Notes: generated by a model from the sequence alone, not told the origin. A stretch of 64,000 nt of DNA from Colwellia sp. Arc7-635 (GCF_003971255.1 NZ_CP034660.1:1488001-1552000); one strand, 5' to 3'; shown: positions 44,140-56,347, counted from the first letter of the stretch. Made by a program: numbers and translations.

Positions 44140-44895
44140 CTATTTTTTCACTACTTCCTGAATATTCTTTTTAACTTGCTGCTGCCATGCACTTTTAGGT
44201 AATTGCTCTCGCATATTATTGAGGGTTGCCCAAATACCGTTGAGTGTCACCGGTTTGGTTAGCCATTGAGGAATGTTACCTTTAGGGTCAACTGTAAACT
44301 GGTAGGTTATATCTATTTGGTTTACTTTTGTGGGGACTATTTTCCAGTGAGCACTTAATACCTGCATGCGAATTGCGTTCTGTGTTTCTATTGTATTATC
44401 TATAAACAAATCATCTATAAACAGATCATCTATAACCAAACCATTTACAGCTGTACTATCCTCAGCATCAGTAACTTTGATTTCAAGTGAAAGGTCTTCG
44501 TTTTGCCAGTAACGTGAATGAACGACCATTTCACGGGCTGAAATAGGCCATAAGCCTTCAAAGCGTATAACAAAGATATTTTCATTAGCTGAAATTTGCT
44601 TAATAATTTTTGCTGACTCTGCATTATCTAACCAAGCGGGAGTTTGTGGTAAGTCTTCTAAAAAATAAATAAAGCCAGCTAGGCTTGATGTTAATGTCGC
44701 TTCTGCCTTTATTTCAATTAAATCGTTATATCCACTGATTCGATAACTGACGCTTAAGTCATCGTCAGTGCGCCAAACTTGCCATGGCTTTTCTTTGTTT
44801 TTATTTACGACTTCAGATGGACTTATTGCCGCTAAGCTCGCGGTTGAAGAGAAAATCATTAAAGCGCTTAAAATGAGTGTTATTTTTATTGTCAT
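44140..44895 (-). CDS. START domain-containing periplasmic protein
   Basis: A 251-residue protein with a signal peptide (cleavage after SLA, about residue 22). The rest is a START/SRPBCC lipid-binding fold: WQVWRTDDDLSVSYRI (about 38), LAGFIYFLEDLPQTPAWLDN (about 73-92), FEGLWPISAREMVVHSRYW and the C-terminal helix LNNMREQLPKSAW. Such proteins are common in Shewanella, Colwellia and Vibrio; ligand unknown. An in-frame 15-base tandem repeat adds IDDLF-type repeats at about residues 151-166, absent, I expect, from homologs. Confidence 0.8.
   Translation of the reverse strand: MTIKITLILSALMIFSSTASLAAISPSEVVNKNKEKPWQVWRTDDDLSVSYRISGYNDLIEIKAEATLTSSLAGFIYFLEDLPQTPAWLDNAESAKIIKQISANENIFVIRFEGLWPISAREMVVHSRYWQNEDLSLEIKVTDAEDSTAVNGLVIDDLFIDDLFIDNTIETQNAIRMQVLSAHWKIVPTKVNQIDITYQFTVDPKGNIPQWLTKPVTLNGIWATLNNMREQLPKSAWQQQVKKNIQEVVKK
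44399..44443 (-). repeat. Three 15-base tandem repeats in the START gene
   Basis: TCTATAAACAAATCA, TCTATAAACAGATCA and TCTATAACCAAACCA follow one another without gap. Read on the minus strand they encode repeated GLVID / DLFID / DLFID units. Confidence 0.9.
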
Positions 44896-45161
44896 AAAAT
44901 TTTTAGCTTACTGGTTCAATATACCGGTTCTGTCCATTGCAAATTATAGAGAATTACCCTATATTCCCGTGCTCGGTTTAACACAATTTTATTTATCTCA
45001 TGCGATTTACATATAAATGTGTCAATAACCACTCGATGTAATATCGAATTTAGCATTATATAGCGCCATTAATTGCTTAATAATCAATAATGTTGCTATA
45101 AAAATTATTATAATACTCAAGCGGCACTTAGTGTGTGTCGCCACTGAACAAAGGAAAGAAC

Positions 45162-47072
45162 ATGCCTGTAATTACGCTTCCCGACGGTAGTCAACGCACT
45201 TTTGAACAAGCAGTATCTGTAATGGACGTTGCCTTAGATATCGGCCCTGGATTGGCAAAAGCCACCATCGCTGGACGTATCAACGGCGAATTAGTCGATG
45301 CTTGTGAATTAATTAAAGAAGATGCGGCGCTACAACTTATTACCAGTAAAGATAGCGAAGGTCTTGAGATCATTCGTCATTCTTGTGCGCATCTATTAGG
45401 CCATGCTATTAAGCAATTATGGCCAAACACCAAGATGGCTATTGGTCCTACAATCGAAAACGGTTTTTATTATGATGTTGACCTAGAAGAGTCAATTACC
45501 GAAGACGATTTAGTTAAGCTTGAAAAGCGTATGACAGAATTAGCCCGTACCGGCTATGAAGTTGTTAAGAAAACGGGCACGTGGCAAGACGCTTATGATG
45601 CGTTCACTGAGCGTGGCGAAAGCTATAAATTACAAATTCTTGATGAAAACATTGATAAGTCAGATACACCTGCGCTTTATCATCATCAAGAATATATTGA
45701 TATGTGTCGTGGTCCTCATGTACCTAGCATGCGTCATTGTCATCATTTTAAATTAATGAAAGTTGCTGGCGCTTATTGGCGTGGCAATTCAGATAATAAA
45801 ATGTTGCAGCGTGTTTACGGCACAGCATGGGCAGATAAAAAACAATTAAAAGCTTATATAGTACGTTTAGCGGAAGCTGAAAAACGTGATCACCGTAAAA
45901 TTGGTAAAACCTTAGATCTTTTCCATTGGCAAGAAGAAGCGCCAGGCATGGTGTTTTGGCATAACGATGGTTGGACTATTTATACTGAGTTAGAAAAATT
46001 CATTCGTGAAAAATTACACGAATATGATTATGACGAAGTTAAAGCGCCAATGATGATGGACAGAAGTCTTTGGGAAAAATCAGGTCACTGGGACAAATAT
46101 GCTGATGGCATGTTTACGACAACATCTGAAAAGCGTGAATACGCGATAAAACCAATGAACTGTCCTGGTCATGTACAGATATTCAACCAAGGGTTGAAAT
46201 CTTACCGTGATTTACCACTACGTATTGCTGAATTTGGCTGTTGTCACCGTAATGAACCTTCGGGCTCTTTACATGGCTTAATGCGCGTTCGTGGTTTTAC
46301 ACAAGATGATGCTCATATTTTCTGTATGGAATCACAAGTGCAAGCCGAAGTAACCAAATGTATTGAAATGGTTTACGACGTTTATGGCTCGTTTGGTTTT
46401 GAAGACGTTATTGTTAAACTTTCTACACGCCCAGAAAATCGTATCGGCAGTGATGAAATTTGGGATAAAGCTGAAGCTGGTTTAGCCAAAGCATTAACCG
46501 ATAGCGACATCGCTTTTGAATATTTACCTGGTGAAGGTGCTTTTTACGGTCCTAAAATTGAATTTACTTTAATGGATTGTTTGGGACGTGCTTGGCAATG
46601 TGGTACTGTGCAACTCGATTTTGCACTTCCAGAGCGTTTAGGTGCAACTTATGTTGGTGAAGACAACGAAAGATACATTCCAGTCATGATTCATCGAGCC
46701 ATTTTAGGTTCACTTGAACGTTTTATTGGTATTTTGATCGAAGAGTACACTGGCAAATTTCCGACTTGGTTATCGCCAATTCAAGCAACTGTGATGAATA
46801 TTACCGACAAACAGGGTCAATATTGTGAAAAAGTTGTAAAAAAACTAAAAGAAAGTGGATTTAGAGCAAAACTAGACTTGAGAAATGAGAAGATAGGCTT
46901 TAAAATCCGCGAACATACTTTAAAGCGTGTTCCGTATTTGTTAGTCGTCGGTGATAAAGAAATGGAAACTGGCGAAATTGCAGTACGAACTCGAAGTGGT
47001 GAAGATTTAGGAACAATGTCGGTTGACGACTTTATTGCTAAATTATCGGACGAAGTTAAAACTCGTCGATAA
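45162..47072 (+). CDS. thrS: Threonyl-tRNA synthetase
   Basis: A 636-residue class II aminoacyl-tRNA synthetase. Order: TGS domain (1-60), the SAD editing domain with [15 protein letters not shown] (about 73) and CRGPHVPS, the catalytic core with [10 protein letters not shown] (zinc-binding Cys about 334), [20 protein letters not shown] (motif 2) and [11 protein letters not shown] (motif 3), and the anticodon-binding domain (about 535-636). It charges tRNA-Thr and edits Ser. ATG 45162 has AAGGAAAG upstream; an in-frame GTG at 45135 precedes this site and is rejected. First gene of the thrS-infC-rpmI-rplT series. Confidence 0.96.
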   Translation: MPVITLPDGSQRTFEQAVSVMDVALDIGPGLAKATIAGRINGELVDACELIKEDAALQLITSKDSEGLEIIRHSCAHLLGHAIKQLWPNTKMAIGPTIENGFYYDVDLEESITEDDLVKLEKRMTELARTGYEVVKKTGTWQDAYDAFTERGESYKLQILDENIDKSDTPALYHHQEYIDMCRGPHVPSMRHCHHFKLMKVAGAYWRGNSDNKMLQRVYGTAWADKKQLKAYIVRLAEAEKRDHRKIGKTLDLFHWQEEAPGMVFWHNDGWTIYTELEKFIREKLHEYDYDEVKAPMMMDRSLWEKSGHWDKYADGMFTTTSEKREYAIKPMNCPGHVQIFNQGLKSYRDLPLRIAEFGCCHRNEPSGSLHGLMRVRGFTQDDAHIFCMESQVQAEVTKCIEMVYDVYGSFGFEDVIVKLSTRPENRIGSDEIWDKAEAGLAKALTDSDIAFEYLPGEGAFYGPKIEFTLMDCLGRAWQCGTVQLDFALPERLGATYVGEDNERYIPVMIHRAILGSLERFIGILIEEYTGKFPTWLSPIQATVMNITDKQGQYCEKVVKKLKESGFRAKLDLRNEKIGFKIREHTLKRVPYLLVVGDKEMETGEIAVRTRSGEDLGTMSVDDFIAKLSDEVKTRR

Positions 47073-47111
47073 GCACTTTATAGAAATAAACACGCAATAT
47101 TATTATTTAAC

Positions 47112-47143
47112 CCAAGTAAGCTAAAAAATTAGAGCTTACTTGG
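47112..47143 (+). promoter_or_regulatory. 11-bp hairpin between thrS and infC
   Basis: CCAAGTAAGCT (47112-47122) and AGCTTACTTGG (47133-47143) pair perfectly with a 10-base loop. No T-run follows, so it is more likely an RNA processing, stability or attenuation element than a terminator. Confidence 0.5.
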
Positions 47144-47165
47144 TCACAACGTTCTTTGGAGGAAC

Positions 47166-47720
47166 ATGGCTATTAAAGGTGGACAACGTGGTGGGCAAAA
47201 AGAGCCTGCACATCGTTTAAATGAGTTAATCACAGGTATCGTAGGCAATGAAGTTCGTTTGATTAAATTTGACGGAGAGCCTGGTGGTATCGTCACATTA
47301 GATGAAGCAATGAATCAAGCTGAAGATGCAGGTGTAGATCTTGTAGAAATCAGCCCAACAGCAAAACCTCCTGTTCTTCGCGTCATGGATTACGGCAAGT
47401 TTATCTATGAAAAAGCGAAAGAACAGAAAGAGCAGCGTAAAAACCAGAAACAAATACAGGTTAAGGAAATTAAATTCCGTCCTGGTACAGATGAAGGCGA
47501 TTATCAGGTCAAGCTACGCAACCTGAAACGCTTTTTAGAAGGCGGCGACAAGGTCAAGGTAACATTACGTTTCCGTGGCCGTGAAATGGCCCACCAAGAA
47601 CTTGGTCTTGAAATTCTAACTCGCGTTAAAAACGATTTAGAAGAATTGACCGTAGTTGAGTTCTTCCCTCGTAGAGCGGAAGGGCGTCAAATGGTGATGG
47701 TCCTAGCCCCTAAAAAATAG
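47166..47720 (+). CDS. infC: Translation initiation factor IF-3
   Basis: A 184-residue protein with IF-3 N-domain ([40 protein letters not shown]), the Lys-rich linker helix [20 protein letters not shown], and C-domain ([41 protein letters not shown]). It binds the 30S subunit and controls start-codon choice. The start is ambiguous: ATG at 47166 is only 3 bases from GGAGG, while an ATT at 47172, in frame and equivalent to the rare AUU start of E. coli infC (followed by the same KGG), is 9 bases away. If the ATT is used the gene keeps the known self-regulation. Confidence 0.95.
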   Translation: MAIKGGQRGGQKEPAHRLNELITGIVGNEVRLIKFDGEPGGIVTLDEAMNQAEDAGVDLVEISPTAKPPVLRVMDYGKFIYEKAKEQKEQRKNQKQIQVKEIKFRPGTDEGDYQVKLRNLKRFLEGGDKVKVTLRFRGREMAHQELGLEILTRVKNDLEELTVVEFFPRRAEGRQMVMVLAPKK

Positions 47721-47741
47721 ATAATACCCGGTTTTAAAAGT

Positions 47742-47769
47742 AGCTAAATATTTTTCGAAGTATTTAGCT
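47742..47769 (+). promoter_or_regulatory. Stem-loop in the infC-rpmI leader
   Basis: AGCTAAATA (47742-47750) / TATTTAGCT (47761-47769), 10-base loop, in the 179-base gap before rpmI. In E. coli this interval binds ribosomal protein L20 to repress rpmI-rplT; whether this fold plays that part is inference. Confidence 0.4.
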
Positions 47770-47899
47770 CACCGCTATTATCTTTAAGCTGGTAAACAAG
47801 GCCTACAAGCAGAGTTCGACATCTTAGCTTAACCGCTGAGCGCTGAGAAACTCTCGCCTAGTTTACTTATATTTGGCATCACAATGCGGAGTTATTAAC

Positions 47900-48094
47900 A
47901 TGCCTAAAATGAAAACGAACAAAGGTGCTGCAAAGCGCTTTAAAGCGACAGCCACAGGCTACAAATTTAAACAAGCCGGTCTTCGTCATATTTTGACTAA
48001 ACGCCGTACTAAAGTTAAACGTCATCTTCGTGCTAAGTGCATGATTTCGGCTGCTGATATCAAGTCAGTTAAAAAACTTTTACGTCACGGTTAA
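47900..48094 (+). CDS. rpmI: Ribosomal protein bL35
   Basis: A 64-residue, Lys/Arg-rich protein starting [20 protein letters not shown] and containing [15 protein letters not shown], a standard bL35 of the large subunit. The ATG at 47900 follows GCGGAG; the in-frame upstream extension to 47873 has no ribosome binding site and is not used. The gene ends 15 bases before rplT and the two form one unit under L20 control in E. coli. Confidence 0.95.
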   Translation: MPKMKTNKGAAKRFKATATGYKFKQAGLRHILTKRRTKVKRHLRAKCMISAADIKSVKKLLRHG

Positions 48095-48097
48095 TAG

Positions 48098-48466
<369 letters not shown>

Positions 48467-48490
48467 TTTGAGATATTAGCTCTGAGATAA

Positions 48491-48519
48491 GGACGCCTAT
48501 GGCGTCCTTTTCTTTTTTT
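48491..48519 (+). terminator. Rho-independent terminator of the infC-rplT operon
   Basis: Stem GGACGCC / GGCGTCC with a TAT loop, followed by TTTTCTTTTTTT. Confidence 0.92.
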
Positions 48520-48661
48520 AGCTATTGAAAAATTGACTAAAAAGTCAAGAAATACGAATATCCTCAAGTAAACCGTTAACTAAGTCGATTGCTGAATTTA
48601 CAATAATATCCAGTCTATTTATTTAAAAGTTTAATCTAATTATAGGAAGTGAAGGTTTATT

Positions 48662-49765
48662 ATGAGTCTTGCTGATCAAATTCTAGCGGTAAATAATGAT
48701 TTGCCTATCCGTACTGATGTCGCTGTTCATAGTGGCAAGGTACGTTCTGTTTATTGGTTAACACCAGCAGATAGCCAAAGATTAATTAAAGAAAAAAACT
48801 ATGATGTTGCCGAAGATACGCCTTTAGCGATTATGGTGATCAGTGACCGTATTTCCGCTTTTGATTGTATTTGGCGTGGCGAAGGCGGTATGAAAGGCGT
48901 GCCAGGTAAAGGTGCCGCTCTTAATGCTATCTCTAATCATTGGTTTAAGTTATTTCAAGAACAAGGTTTAGCTGACAGTCATATTCTCGATATCCCTCAT
49001 CCTTTTGTCTGGATTGTACAAAAAGCTAAACCTGTGATGATTGAAGCTATCTGTCGTCAATATATTACCGGTTCAATGTGGCGTTCTTATGAGAAAGGTG
49101 AGCGTGAGTTCTGTGGTATCAAACTCGCTGATGATCTTAAAAAAGACAGTAAGTTAACGCAATTACTGCAAACGCCGTCAACGAAAGGTATTTTACAGAA
49201 CATTCCTGGTGTGCCTGCCGTGGATGATGTCAATATTACGCGTAAGAATATTGAAGATAACTTTGCCGCTTTTAATTTCAAATCAGCTGATGATATTGGT
49301 TTATATGAAAAACTCTTAACCGAAGGTTTTGATGTTATCTCAACGGCATTAGCGAAACTTGACCAAATTTTTGTCGATACTAAATTTGAGTTTGGTTATG
49401 TAAAAGACCGAAATGGTAATGATAAACTGATTTATATGGACGAAGTAGGTACGCCTGATTCGTCACGTATTTGGGACGCAGAGCAATATCGTGCGGGCAA
49501 GATTGTTGAAAACTCTAAAGAAGACTTTCGCCAGTTACTGTTAAATCATTTCCCAGATCCCGATATCTTGTTAAATAAAGACCGTATGGTTGAACGTGAA
49601 GCACTCGCTCGTGATAATGAGCTACCGGCAGCTGTTTTAATGGCTGTATCGGCAACCTATATTGCGATTGCTGAAAAAATTACCGGTAAAGAAATTGTTT
49701 TATCGCAAAACCCTAAACAAGAAATTATCGATATTTTACGTAATGAATATCAATTAATTGACTAG
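48662..49765 (+). CDS. purC: SAICAR synthetase (long form)
   Basis: A 367-residue phosphoribosylaminoimidazolesuccinocarboxamide synthase of the long, Vibrio/Shewanella type rather than the 237-residue E. coli form. [36 protein letters not shown] (about 57-76), [20 protein letters not shown] and [20 protein letters not shown] (ATP and metal site) are visible. It joins CAIR and aspartate in purine synthesis, using ATP. Single gene with its own terminator. A PurR site was not found. Confidence 0.94.
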   Translation: MSLADQILAVNNDLPIRTDVAVHSGKVRSVYWLTPADSQRLIKEKNYDVAEDTPLAIMVISDRISAFDCIWRGEGGMKGVPGKGAALNAISNHWFKLFQEQGLADSHILDIPHPFVWIVQKAKPVMIEAICRQYITGSMWRSYEKGEREFCGIKLADDLKKDSKLTQLLQTPSTKGILQNIPGVPAVDDVNITRKNIEDNFAAFNFKSADDIGLYEKLLTEGFDVISTALAKLDQIFVDTKFEFGYVKDRNGNDKLIYMDEVGTPDSSRIWDAEQYRAGKIVENSKEDFRQLLLNHFPDPDILLNKDRMVEREALARDNELPAAVLMAVSATYIAIAEKITGKEIVLSQNPKQEIIDILRNEYQLID

Positions 49766-49790
49766 GCTTACGTCTTAATCCATTTAATCA

Positions 49791-49814
49791 GCCTTGCATA
49801 AGCAGGGCTTTTTT
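49791..49814 (+). terminator. purC terminator
   Basis: Stem GCCTTGC / GCAGGGC (one G-T wobble), loop ATAA-type, followed by six T. Confidence 0.8.
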
Positions 49815-49880
49815 ATGCCTGGTGTTAACGAGTATGCTAAAGCGTGTTGGCTATTCAGCAACAGTAAATTTTAAGGGCTC

Positions 49881-50035
49881 ATACCAAACGGAATCATTTA
49901 GGGCTCACCTTAAGCCTACCTAGCCAACCTCTGCGTTGCGCTACTGAATTACTTCCATGTAAGAATCGATTGCACACCTTGAATCGTTATCTTCATCGAA
50001 TGAAGCTCAAACATTTAATCCAATGGCATTAGCAT
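49881..50035. repeat. Degenerate MITE-like element
   Basis: The left end ATACCAAACGGAATCATTTA and the right end (reverse complement ATGCCATTGGATTAAATG) are imperfect inverted repeats, about 65 percent identical, around an ORF-free interior that shares CTGCGTTGC with the 38512 element. Lies between the purC terminator and the P-II gene. Confidence 0.4.
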
Positions 50036-50086
50036 CAGCTTATAAGCAAAAATCAACTGCCCACTTGTGAAGCAATATTTTTTATT

Positions 50087-50135
50087 TGCACCAATGTAGC
50101 CCTGAATTAATGTGGTCGTGCACCAATGTAGTGCT
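50087..50135 (+). promoter_or_regulatory. Possible NtrC-like sites upstream of glnK
   Basis: TGCACCAATGTAG occurs twice, at 50087-50099 and 50119-50131, 32 bases apart (about three helical turns). The second continues to TGCT, so TGCACCAATGTAGTGCT resembles the NtrC consensus TGCACC-N5-GGTGCA in most conserved positions. A sigma-54 core could not be placed with correct spacing. Confidence 0.35.
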
Positions 50136-50218
50136 TGGTGGTGTGCGCTTTTACGCTATTTATTATCTAAGTGTCTGTATTAAATTACTTTTAAATTATG
50201 GGTATAAATGGTGCTTAG

Positions 50219-50617
<399 letters not shown>

Positions 50618-50691
50618 GTGCAGCCTTGTAATCGAACACAATTAACTAACGGTAAGTCATAGATCAAAAAGAATTAAATAGTGGATGTAAA

Positions 50692-51984
50692 ATGAATAAA
50701 ATAATAATCACACTTTTCGCGTTAACTTTTTCTCTACCAAGTTTTGCGGTAGAGCCAACACTCAATGGTGCTAATACTGCGTGGGTATTAACCGCAACAG
50801 GGTTGGTGCTGTTAATGACTTTACCCGGACTGGCCTTATTTTACGGTGGCTTGGTACGTCGAAAAAATATTCTGTCAATTTTAATGCAATGTTTTGCTAT
50901 TGCCGGTGTTTCATCCATTTTGTGGTTTATTGTCGGTTACAGTATCGCTTTTGGCGAAGGTAATGCATGGGTAGGTGATTTCAGTAAAGTACTGATGATG
51001 GGAATGACTAAAGAAACGCTTTCAGGCGATATTCCTGAAAGTTTATTTATGTTGTTTCAAATGACCTTTGCCGTGATAACGCCTGCGTTAATTATTGGCG
51101 CATATGCTGAACGAATGAAGTTCTCTGCGGTATTATTGTTTTCAGGGCTATGGCTGCTCGTAGTGTATGCTCCGGTAACACATTGGGTTTGGGGCGGCGG
51201 TTGGCTTGCCCAAATGGGCGTATATGATTTTGCTGGTGGCATTGTTGTGCACATTACCGCAGGTGTTGCTGCGCTTGTTGCTGCGGTTGTACTTGGACCT
51301 CGACACGGCTTTCCAAAAACACCGATGCTACCGCATAATTTAACCATGACCGTTACCGGTGCGGGCATGTTATGGGTAGGGTGGTTTGGCTTTAATGGCG
51401 GTAGTGCTTTAGCAGCAAATGGTGATGCGGCTATGGCGATGCTAGTTACCCATCTTTCAGCTTCTGCAGGTGCACTGACTTGGGCAGCAATTGAATGGAA
51501 GAAGTTTGGTAAAGCGAGTGTATTAGGTGCAGTAACGGGTATGGTTGCTGGTTTAGGGACTATAACACCGGCGTCAGGCTTTGTAGGGCCTGGTGGTGCA
51601 TTAATTATTGGTGTTTCGGCCGGTATCGTTTGTTTCTACTCAACCGTTTATATTAAGCACAAACTTAAAATTGATGACTCATTAGATGTATTCCCTGTAC
51701 ATGGTATTGGCGGTATTTTAGGTACATTGCTGGCCGGCATTTTTTCCTCAACAGAACTTGGCGCGTTTAGTGGTTTTGGCTATGCAGAAGGGATCAGCAC
51801 GATGATAGGGCAAGTTACCGTGCAATTAATTGGTATCGGTTCAACTATTTTATATACCGCGATTGTTTCTTATTTATTGTTTAAATTAGTGTCGTTAATG
51901 ACGAAAGGTTTACGAGTGTCAAAAGAGCAAGAAACGACCGGATTAGATTTAACCGAGCATGATGAAGTTGGTTATAATTTATAG
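50692..51984 (+). CDS. amtB: Ammonium transporter AmtB
   Basis: A 430-residue inner-membrane ammonium channel with a cleavable signal peptide (cut after SFA, about residue 19) and 11 membrane segments. LALFYGGLVRRKNILSILMQ (about 48-67), FAGGIVVHITAGVAALVAA (conserved His pore) and DVFPVHGIGGILGTLLAGIF (second His) are visible. The C-terminal tail (EQETTGLDLTEHDEVGYNL) is the GlnK-interaction segment. Paired with glnK upstream, terminator downstream. Confidence 0.94.
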   Translation: MNKIIITLFALTFSLPSFAVEPTLNGANTAWVLTATGLVLLMTLPGLALFYGGLVRRKNILSILMQCFAIAGVSSILWFIVGYSIAFGEGNAWVGDFSKVLMMGMTKETLSGDIPESLFMLFQMTFAVITPALIIGAYAERMKFSAVLLFSGLWLLVVYAPVTHWVWGGGWLAQMGVYDFAGGIVVHITAGVAALVAAVVLGPRHGFPKTPMLPHNLTMTVTGAGMLWVGWFGFNGGSALAANGDAAMAMLVTHLSASAGALTWAAIEWKKFGKASVLGAVTGMVAGLGTITPASGFVGPGGALIIGVSAGIVCFYSTVYIKHKLKIDDSLDVFPVHGIGGILGTLLAGIFSSTELGAFSGFGYAEGISTMIGQVTVQLIGIGSTILYTAIVSYLLFKLVSLMTKGLRVSKEQETTGLDLTEHDEVGYNL

Positions 51985-52026
51985 GCGTTAACACTGTATT
52001 TTACAGTGGCATCTTGCACAGAGAAG

Positions 52027-52051
52027 GGCTTCGATAATCGAAGCCTTTTTT
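52027..52051 (+). terminator. amtB terminator
   Basis: Stem GGCTTCGA / TCGAAGCC, 3-base loop, followed by TTTTTT. Confidence 0.92.
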
Positions 52052-52137
52052 ATGTGTGATGCTATCTGCTTTTATGGTTTTGTTAAGGTTCAAGTCCCCT
52101 AAACCCCAAAAATAACCTAGTTTTATAAAAGTAAAAG

Positions 52138-52198
52138 TTGCTGACATTAACTTTTTGTTGAAAAACGTAGATTTACCCTACTTTATCAGCAATTTTTT
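52138..52198 (+). promoter_or_regulatory. Possible attenuator before pheS
   Basis: TTGCTGA (52138-52144) pairs with TCAGCAA (52186-52192), which is followed by six T, 127 bases before pheS. The position suits transcription attenuation, but no Phe-rich leader peptide could be found. Confidence 0.3.
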
Positions 52199-52288
52199 GT
52201 GTAAAATCATTCACCATTTTATTAATCGAAAAAGTCTAGCTAAAGGCCAAATTAGGCCGATGTTAATGCCCTATATTTAAATACTTAA

Positions 52289-53305
<1,017 letters not shown>

Positions 53306-53317
53306 GAAAGCCATATA

Positions 53318-55729
53318 ATGAAATTTAGTGAATCTTGGTTACGTGAGTGGGTTAATCCTGCTATATCTTCAGATGAATTAGCACATCAAATTACCATGGC
53401 TGGTCTTGAAGTAGACGCCGTTGAGCCTGTTGCAGGCGAATTTAGTGGTGTATTAATTGGTGAAGTTGTTGAATGTGGTCCGCATCCTGATGCCGACAAA
53501 TTGCAAGTAACAAAAATTAATTTAGGAGCAGATTTTAATGACGGCGAATTAGTCGACATTGTTTGTGGTGCTAAAAACTGTCGTCTAGGCTTAAAAGTTG
53601 CGGTTGCCACTGTTGGCGCTGTATTACCGGGCGACTTTAAAATTAAAAAAGCAAAACTGCGCGGTGTACCATCACACGGTATGTTGTGTAGTGAGTCAGA
53701 AATCGGTTTAGCTGATAATTCTGATGGCATCATGGAATTAGCCAGCGATGCACCTATTGGCAAGTGTGTAAGAGAATACCTTGATCTTAATGATGTCACC
53801 ATCGACGTTGATTTAACCGCTAACCGTGGTGATTGCTTAGGCCTTAAAGGCCTTGCTCGTGAAGTCGGTGTACTAAACAGCTTAAGTGTTACAGAGCCAG
53901 CTATCACGGCTGTTACACCAACCATTGATGATTCAGTAGCGATTACTTTATCTGCTGAAAAAGCCTGTCCGCGTTACTTAGGTCGTGTGATTAAAAATAT
54001 CAACATTAATGCACAAACACCGTTATGGATGGCAGAAAAACTACGTCGTTGTGGTACTCGCTCAATTGACCCTGTGGTTGATGTGACAAACTACGTGTTA
54101 TTAGAGCAAGGTCATCCAATGCATGCATTTGATCTTGCTGCAATTGATGGCGGTATCAATGTTCGTTACGCTAACGAAGCCGAAAAACTAACATTGCTAG
54201 ATGGCAATGAAGTAACGTTATCAACCCAAACGCTTGTTATTGCTGATGATGCAAAAGCATTGGCCATGGCCGGTATTTTTGGTGGTTTAGCCTCAGGTGT
54301 AACTAGCGAGTCTAAAGACATATTTTTAGAGAGTGCTTTTTTCGCTCCTTTAGCTATTTTAGGTAAAGCTCGTCAGTACGGTTTACATACTGATGCATCG
54401 CACCGATACGAGCGTGGTATTGATCCACAGCTTCAACGTGATGCAATGGAACGTGCGACAGAATTATTACTTGAAATTATTGGTGGTGAAGCCGGTCCTA
54501 TTATTGAAGCGGTTGCACAAGAACATATTCCAGCTGAAAAAACAGTGACATTACGTCGTTCAAAACTTGATGGTCGTATTGGCCATCATATTGATGATGT
54601 TAAAGTTAATGAAATCTTAACTCGTTTAGGTTTTGCTGTTACAGAAGCGGGTTCTGGTGAAGAAAAAGTTTGGACGGTTGTTGTACCTGCGTATCGTTTC
54701 GATATCAGCATTGAAGTTGATTTAATTGAAGAAGTCGCGCGTATTTTTGGTTATAACAATATTCCAAATGTTTCACCAAAAGCAACATTGGCCATGCGTG
54801 AGCAAAAAGAAGCGCAGTTACCGGTAAGTAAGTTACGTAACGTTTTAGTTAATCGTGGTTATCAAGAAGCGATTACCTATAGTTTTGTTGACCCGAAAGT
54901 GCAAGCGCAGCTTCACCCAGGGCAAAAAACTATGACGTTGCCACATCCAATTTCGTCAGAAATGTCAGAGATGCGTGTTAGTTTATGGACCGGCTTATTA
55001 CAATCGGTAATTTACAACCAAAATCGTCAACAGGGTAGAGTACGCTTGTTTGAAACAGGTTTACGTTTCATTCCTGATGACAGTGTTGAAAATGGTGTTC
55101 GTCAAGACAACATGATCGCAGGTGTTCTTAGTGGTCAACGTAGTGAAGAACATTGGGACATCGAGAAAGCAGCAACAGACTTTTATGATATTAAATCTGA
55201 TGTTGAAGCCTTACTTGGTTTAACCAGTAATGAAAGTGCTTTTGAGTTTTCAAAAGCTGAAGTTGACGCTTTACATCCAGGGCAAACAGCTGCCATTCAT
55301 AAAGATGGTGTGCTAGTTGGTTACGTTGGAGCGTTACATCCTGAATTAGAACGAAAATTAGGCCTTAATGGTCGTACATTAGTTTTTGAACTATTATTGG
55401 CTGAAATTTGTACACAAAATATCCCGCAAGCACGCGACATATCTCGCTTTCCGGCGAATAGACGTGACATAGCCGTTGTGATTGAAGAGCAAGTTAGCGC
55501 AAATAAAGTACTACAACTTATTGAAAAGGTTGGCGGAAATTATTTAGTTGATCTAAACTTGTTCGATGTATACCGAGGTAATGGTATTGAATCTGGTTTT
55601 AAGAGTCTAGCAATCGCATTAATATTGCAAGATAACGATAAAACCTTAGAAGAAAAGGATATCACTGACGTAGTTGACCGTGTGGTCGATACATTAAAAA
55701 CTGAACTAAATGCATCTCTGAGGGATTAA
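53318..55729 (+). CDS. pheT: Phenylalanyl-tRNA synthetase, beta subunit
   Basis: An 803-residue subunit: EMAP/tRNA-binding domain (about 40-150, [19 protein letters not shown]), B3/B4 editing domain (about 210-390, [20 protein letters not shown]), B5 domain, the catalytic-like core ([16 protein letters not shown]) and the C-terminal anticodon-binding FDX-ACB domain ([15 protein letters not shown]). All domains are intact. Partner of PheS; ihfA begins only 3 bases after its stop. Confidence 0.96.
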   Translation: MKFSESWLREWVNPAISSDELAHQITMAGLEVDAVEPVAGEFSGVLIGEVVECGPHPDADKLQVTKINLGADFNDGELVDIVCGAKNCRLGLKVAVATVGAVLPGDFKIKKAKLRGVPSHGMLCSESEIGLADNSDGIMELASDAPIGKCVREYLDLNDVTIDVDLTANRGDCLGLKGLAREVGVLNSLSVTEPAITAVTPTIDDSVAITLSAEKACPRYLGRVIKNININAQTPLWMAEKLRRCGTRSIDPVVDVTNYVLLEQGHPMHAFDLAAIDGGINVRYANEAEKLTLLDGNEVTLSTQTLVIADDAKALAMAGIFGGLASGVTSESKDIFLESAFFAPLAILGKARQYGLHTDASHRYERGIDPQLQRDAMERATELLLEIIGGEAGPIIEAVAQEHIPAEKTVTLRRSKLDGRIGHHIDDVKVNEILTRLGFAVTEAGSGEEKVWTVVVPAYRFDISIEVDLIEEVARIFGYNNIPNVSPKATLAMREQKEAQLPVSKLRNVLVNRGYQEAITYSFVDPKVQAQLHPGQKTMTLPHPISSEMSEMRVSLWTGLLQSVIYNQNRQQGRVRLFETGLRFIPDDSVENGVRQDNMIAGVLSGQRSEEHWDIEKAATDFYDIKSDVEALLGLTSNESAFEFSKAEVDALHPGQTAAIHKDGVLVGYVGALHPELERKLGLNGRTLVFELLLAEICTQNIPQARDISRFPANRRDIAVVIEEQVSANKVLQLIEKVGGNYLVDLNLFDVYRGNGIESGFKSLAIALILQDNDKTLEEKDITDVVDRVVDTLKTELNASLRD

Positions 55730-55732
55730 ATA

Positions 55733-56026
55733 ATGGCGCTAACAAAAGCAGAAGTAGCAGAACATTTATTTGAAAAAGTTGGGCTGAGCAAGCGTGACGC
55801 AAAAGATATGGTTGAAGTGTTTTTCGAAGAAGTTCGTGAAACATTAGAAGCCGGTGAGCAAGTTAAATTATCAGGTTTTGGTAATTTTGATCTTCGAGTT
55901 AAAAGTGAGCGTCCAGGACGTAATCCTAAAACGGGTGAAGATATTCCAATCTCAGCACGTAAAGTGGTGACATTCCGCCCAGGTCAAAAACTTAAAAGTC
56001 GCGTTGAAGACGGTAACGGCGAATAA
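55733..56026 (+). CDS. ihfA: Integration host factor, alpha subunit
   Basis: A 97-residue nucleoid protein of the HU/IHF family: [20 protein letters not shown], the arm [20 protein letters not shown] then [20 protein letters not shown]. The conserved Pro (in KSERPGRNP, arm tip) that inserts between base pairs is present. IHF-alpha pairs with IHF-beta to bend DNA sharply. The pheT-ihfA junction is as in E. coli, where ihfA shares the pheST transcript; terminator at 56065. Confidence 0.96.
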   Translation: MALTKAEVAEHLFEKVGLSKRDAKDMVEVFFEEVRETLEAGEQVKLSGFGNFDLRVKSERPGRNPKTGEDIPISARKVVTFRPGQKLKSRVEDGNGE

Positions 56027-56064
56027 GTTAGCAAGTCAGTTTTGCATTGATATCATATAAAAAA

Positions 56065-56087
56065 GGTTGCTTCGGCAACCTTTTTTT
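56065..56087 (+). terminator. pheST-ihfA terminator
   Basis: Stem GGTTGC / GCAACC with a TTCG tetraloop, preceded by A-rich DNA and followed by seven T. Confidence 0.93.
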
Positions 56088-56347
56088 ATATTTGTTTTAA
56101 CCTGTGCTCAATAAGGCGGGTGTGGCTGTTTATGATGATAGATATTGCTAATCACAAAATGAAGTTGAGCATAAATGATCACTTTTTCCACCAAGCCGAC
56201 CTAGTTTAGACGTGAATTTATCACTATAAATAGTCAAATTTTCCACCATAGCGGTCATTAGAACTGACATCACGGTCACGGTGGTTACAACAAAGCAGTC
56301 TTTAAAATTAATAAGTATTTAAACAAAAGTAACTTGTTATAGTTTCC
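56088..56347. other. Intergenic region after ihfA
   Basis: No gene. CACTTTTTCCACCAAGCCGACC (about 56180) and CAAATTTTCCACCATAGCGGTC (about 56235) are imperfect direct repeats about 50 bases apart; their nature is unknown. Confidence 0.5.

Noticed and set aside
53386-53925. 179-codon minus-strand ORF inside pheT
   Set aside because: Antisense shadow of pheT; Ser/Thr/Pro-rich as expected for the complement of these codons.
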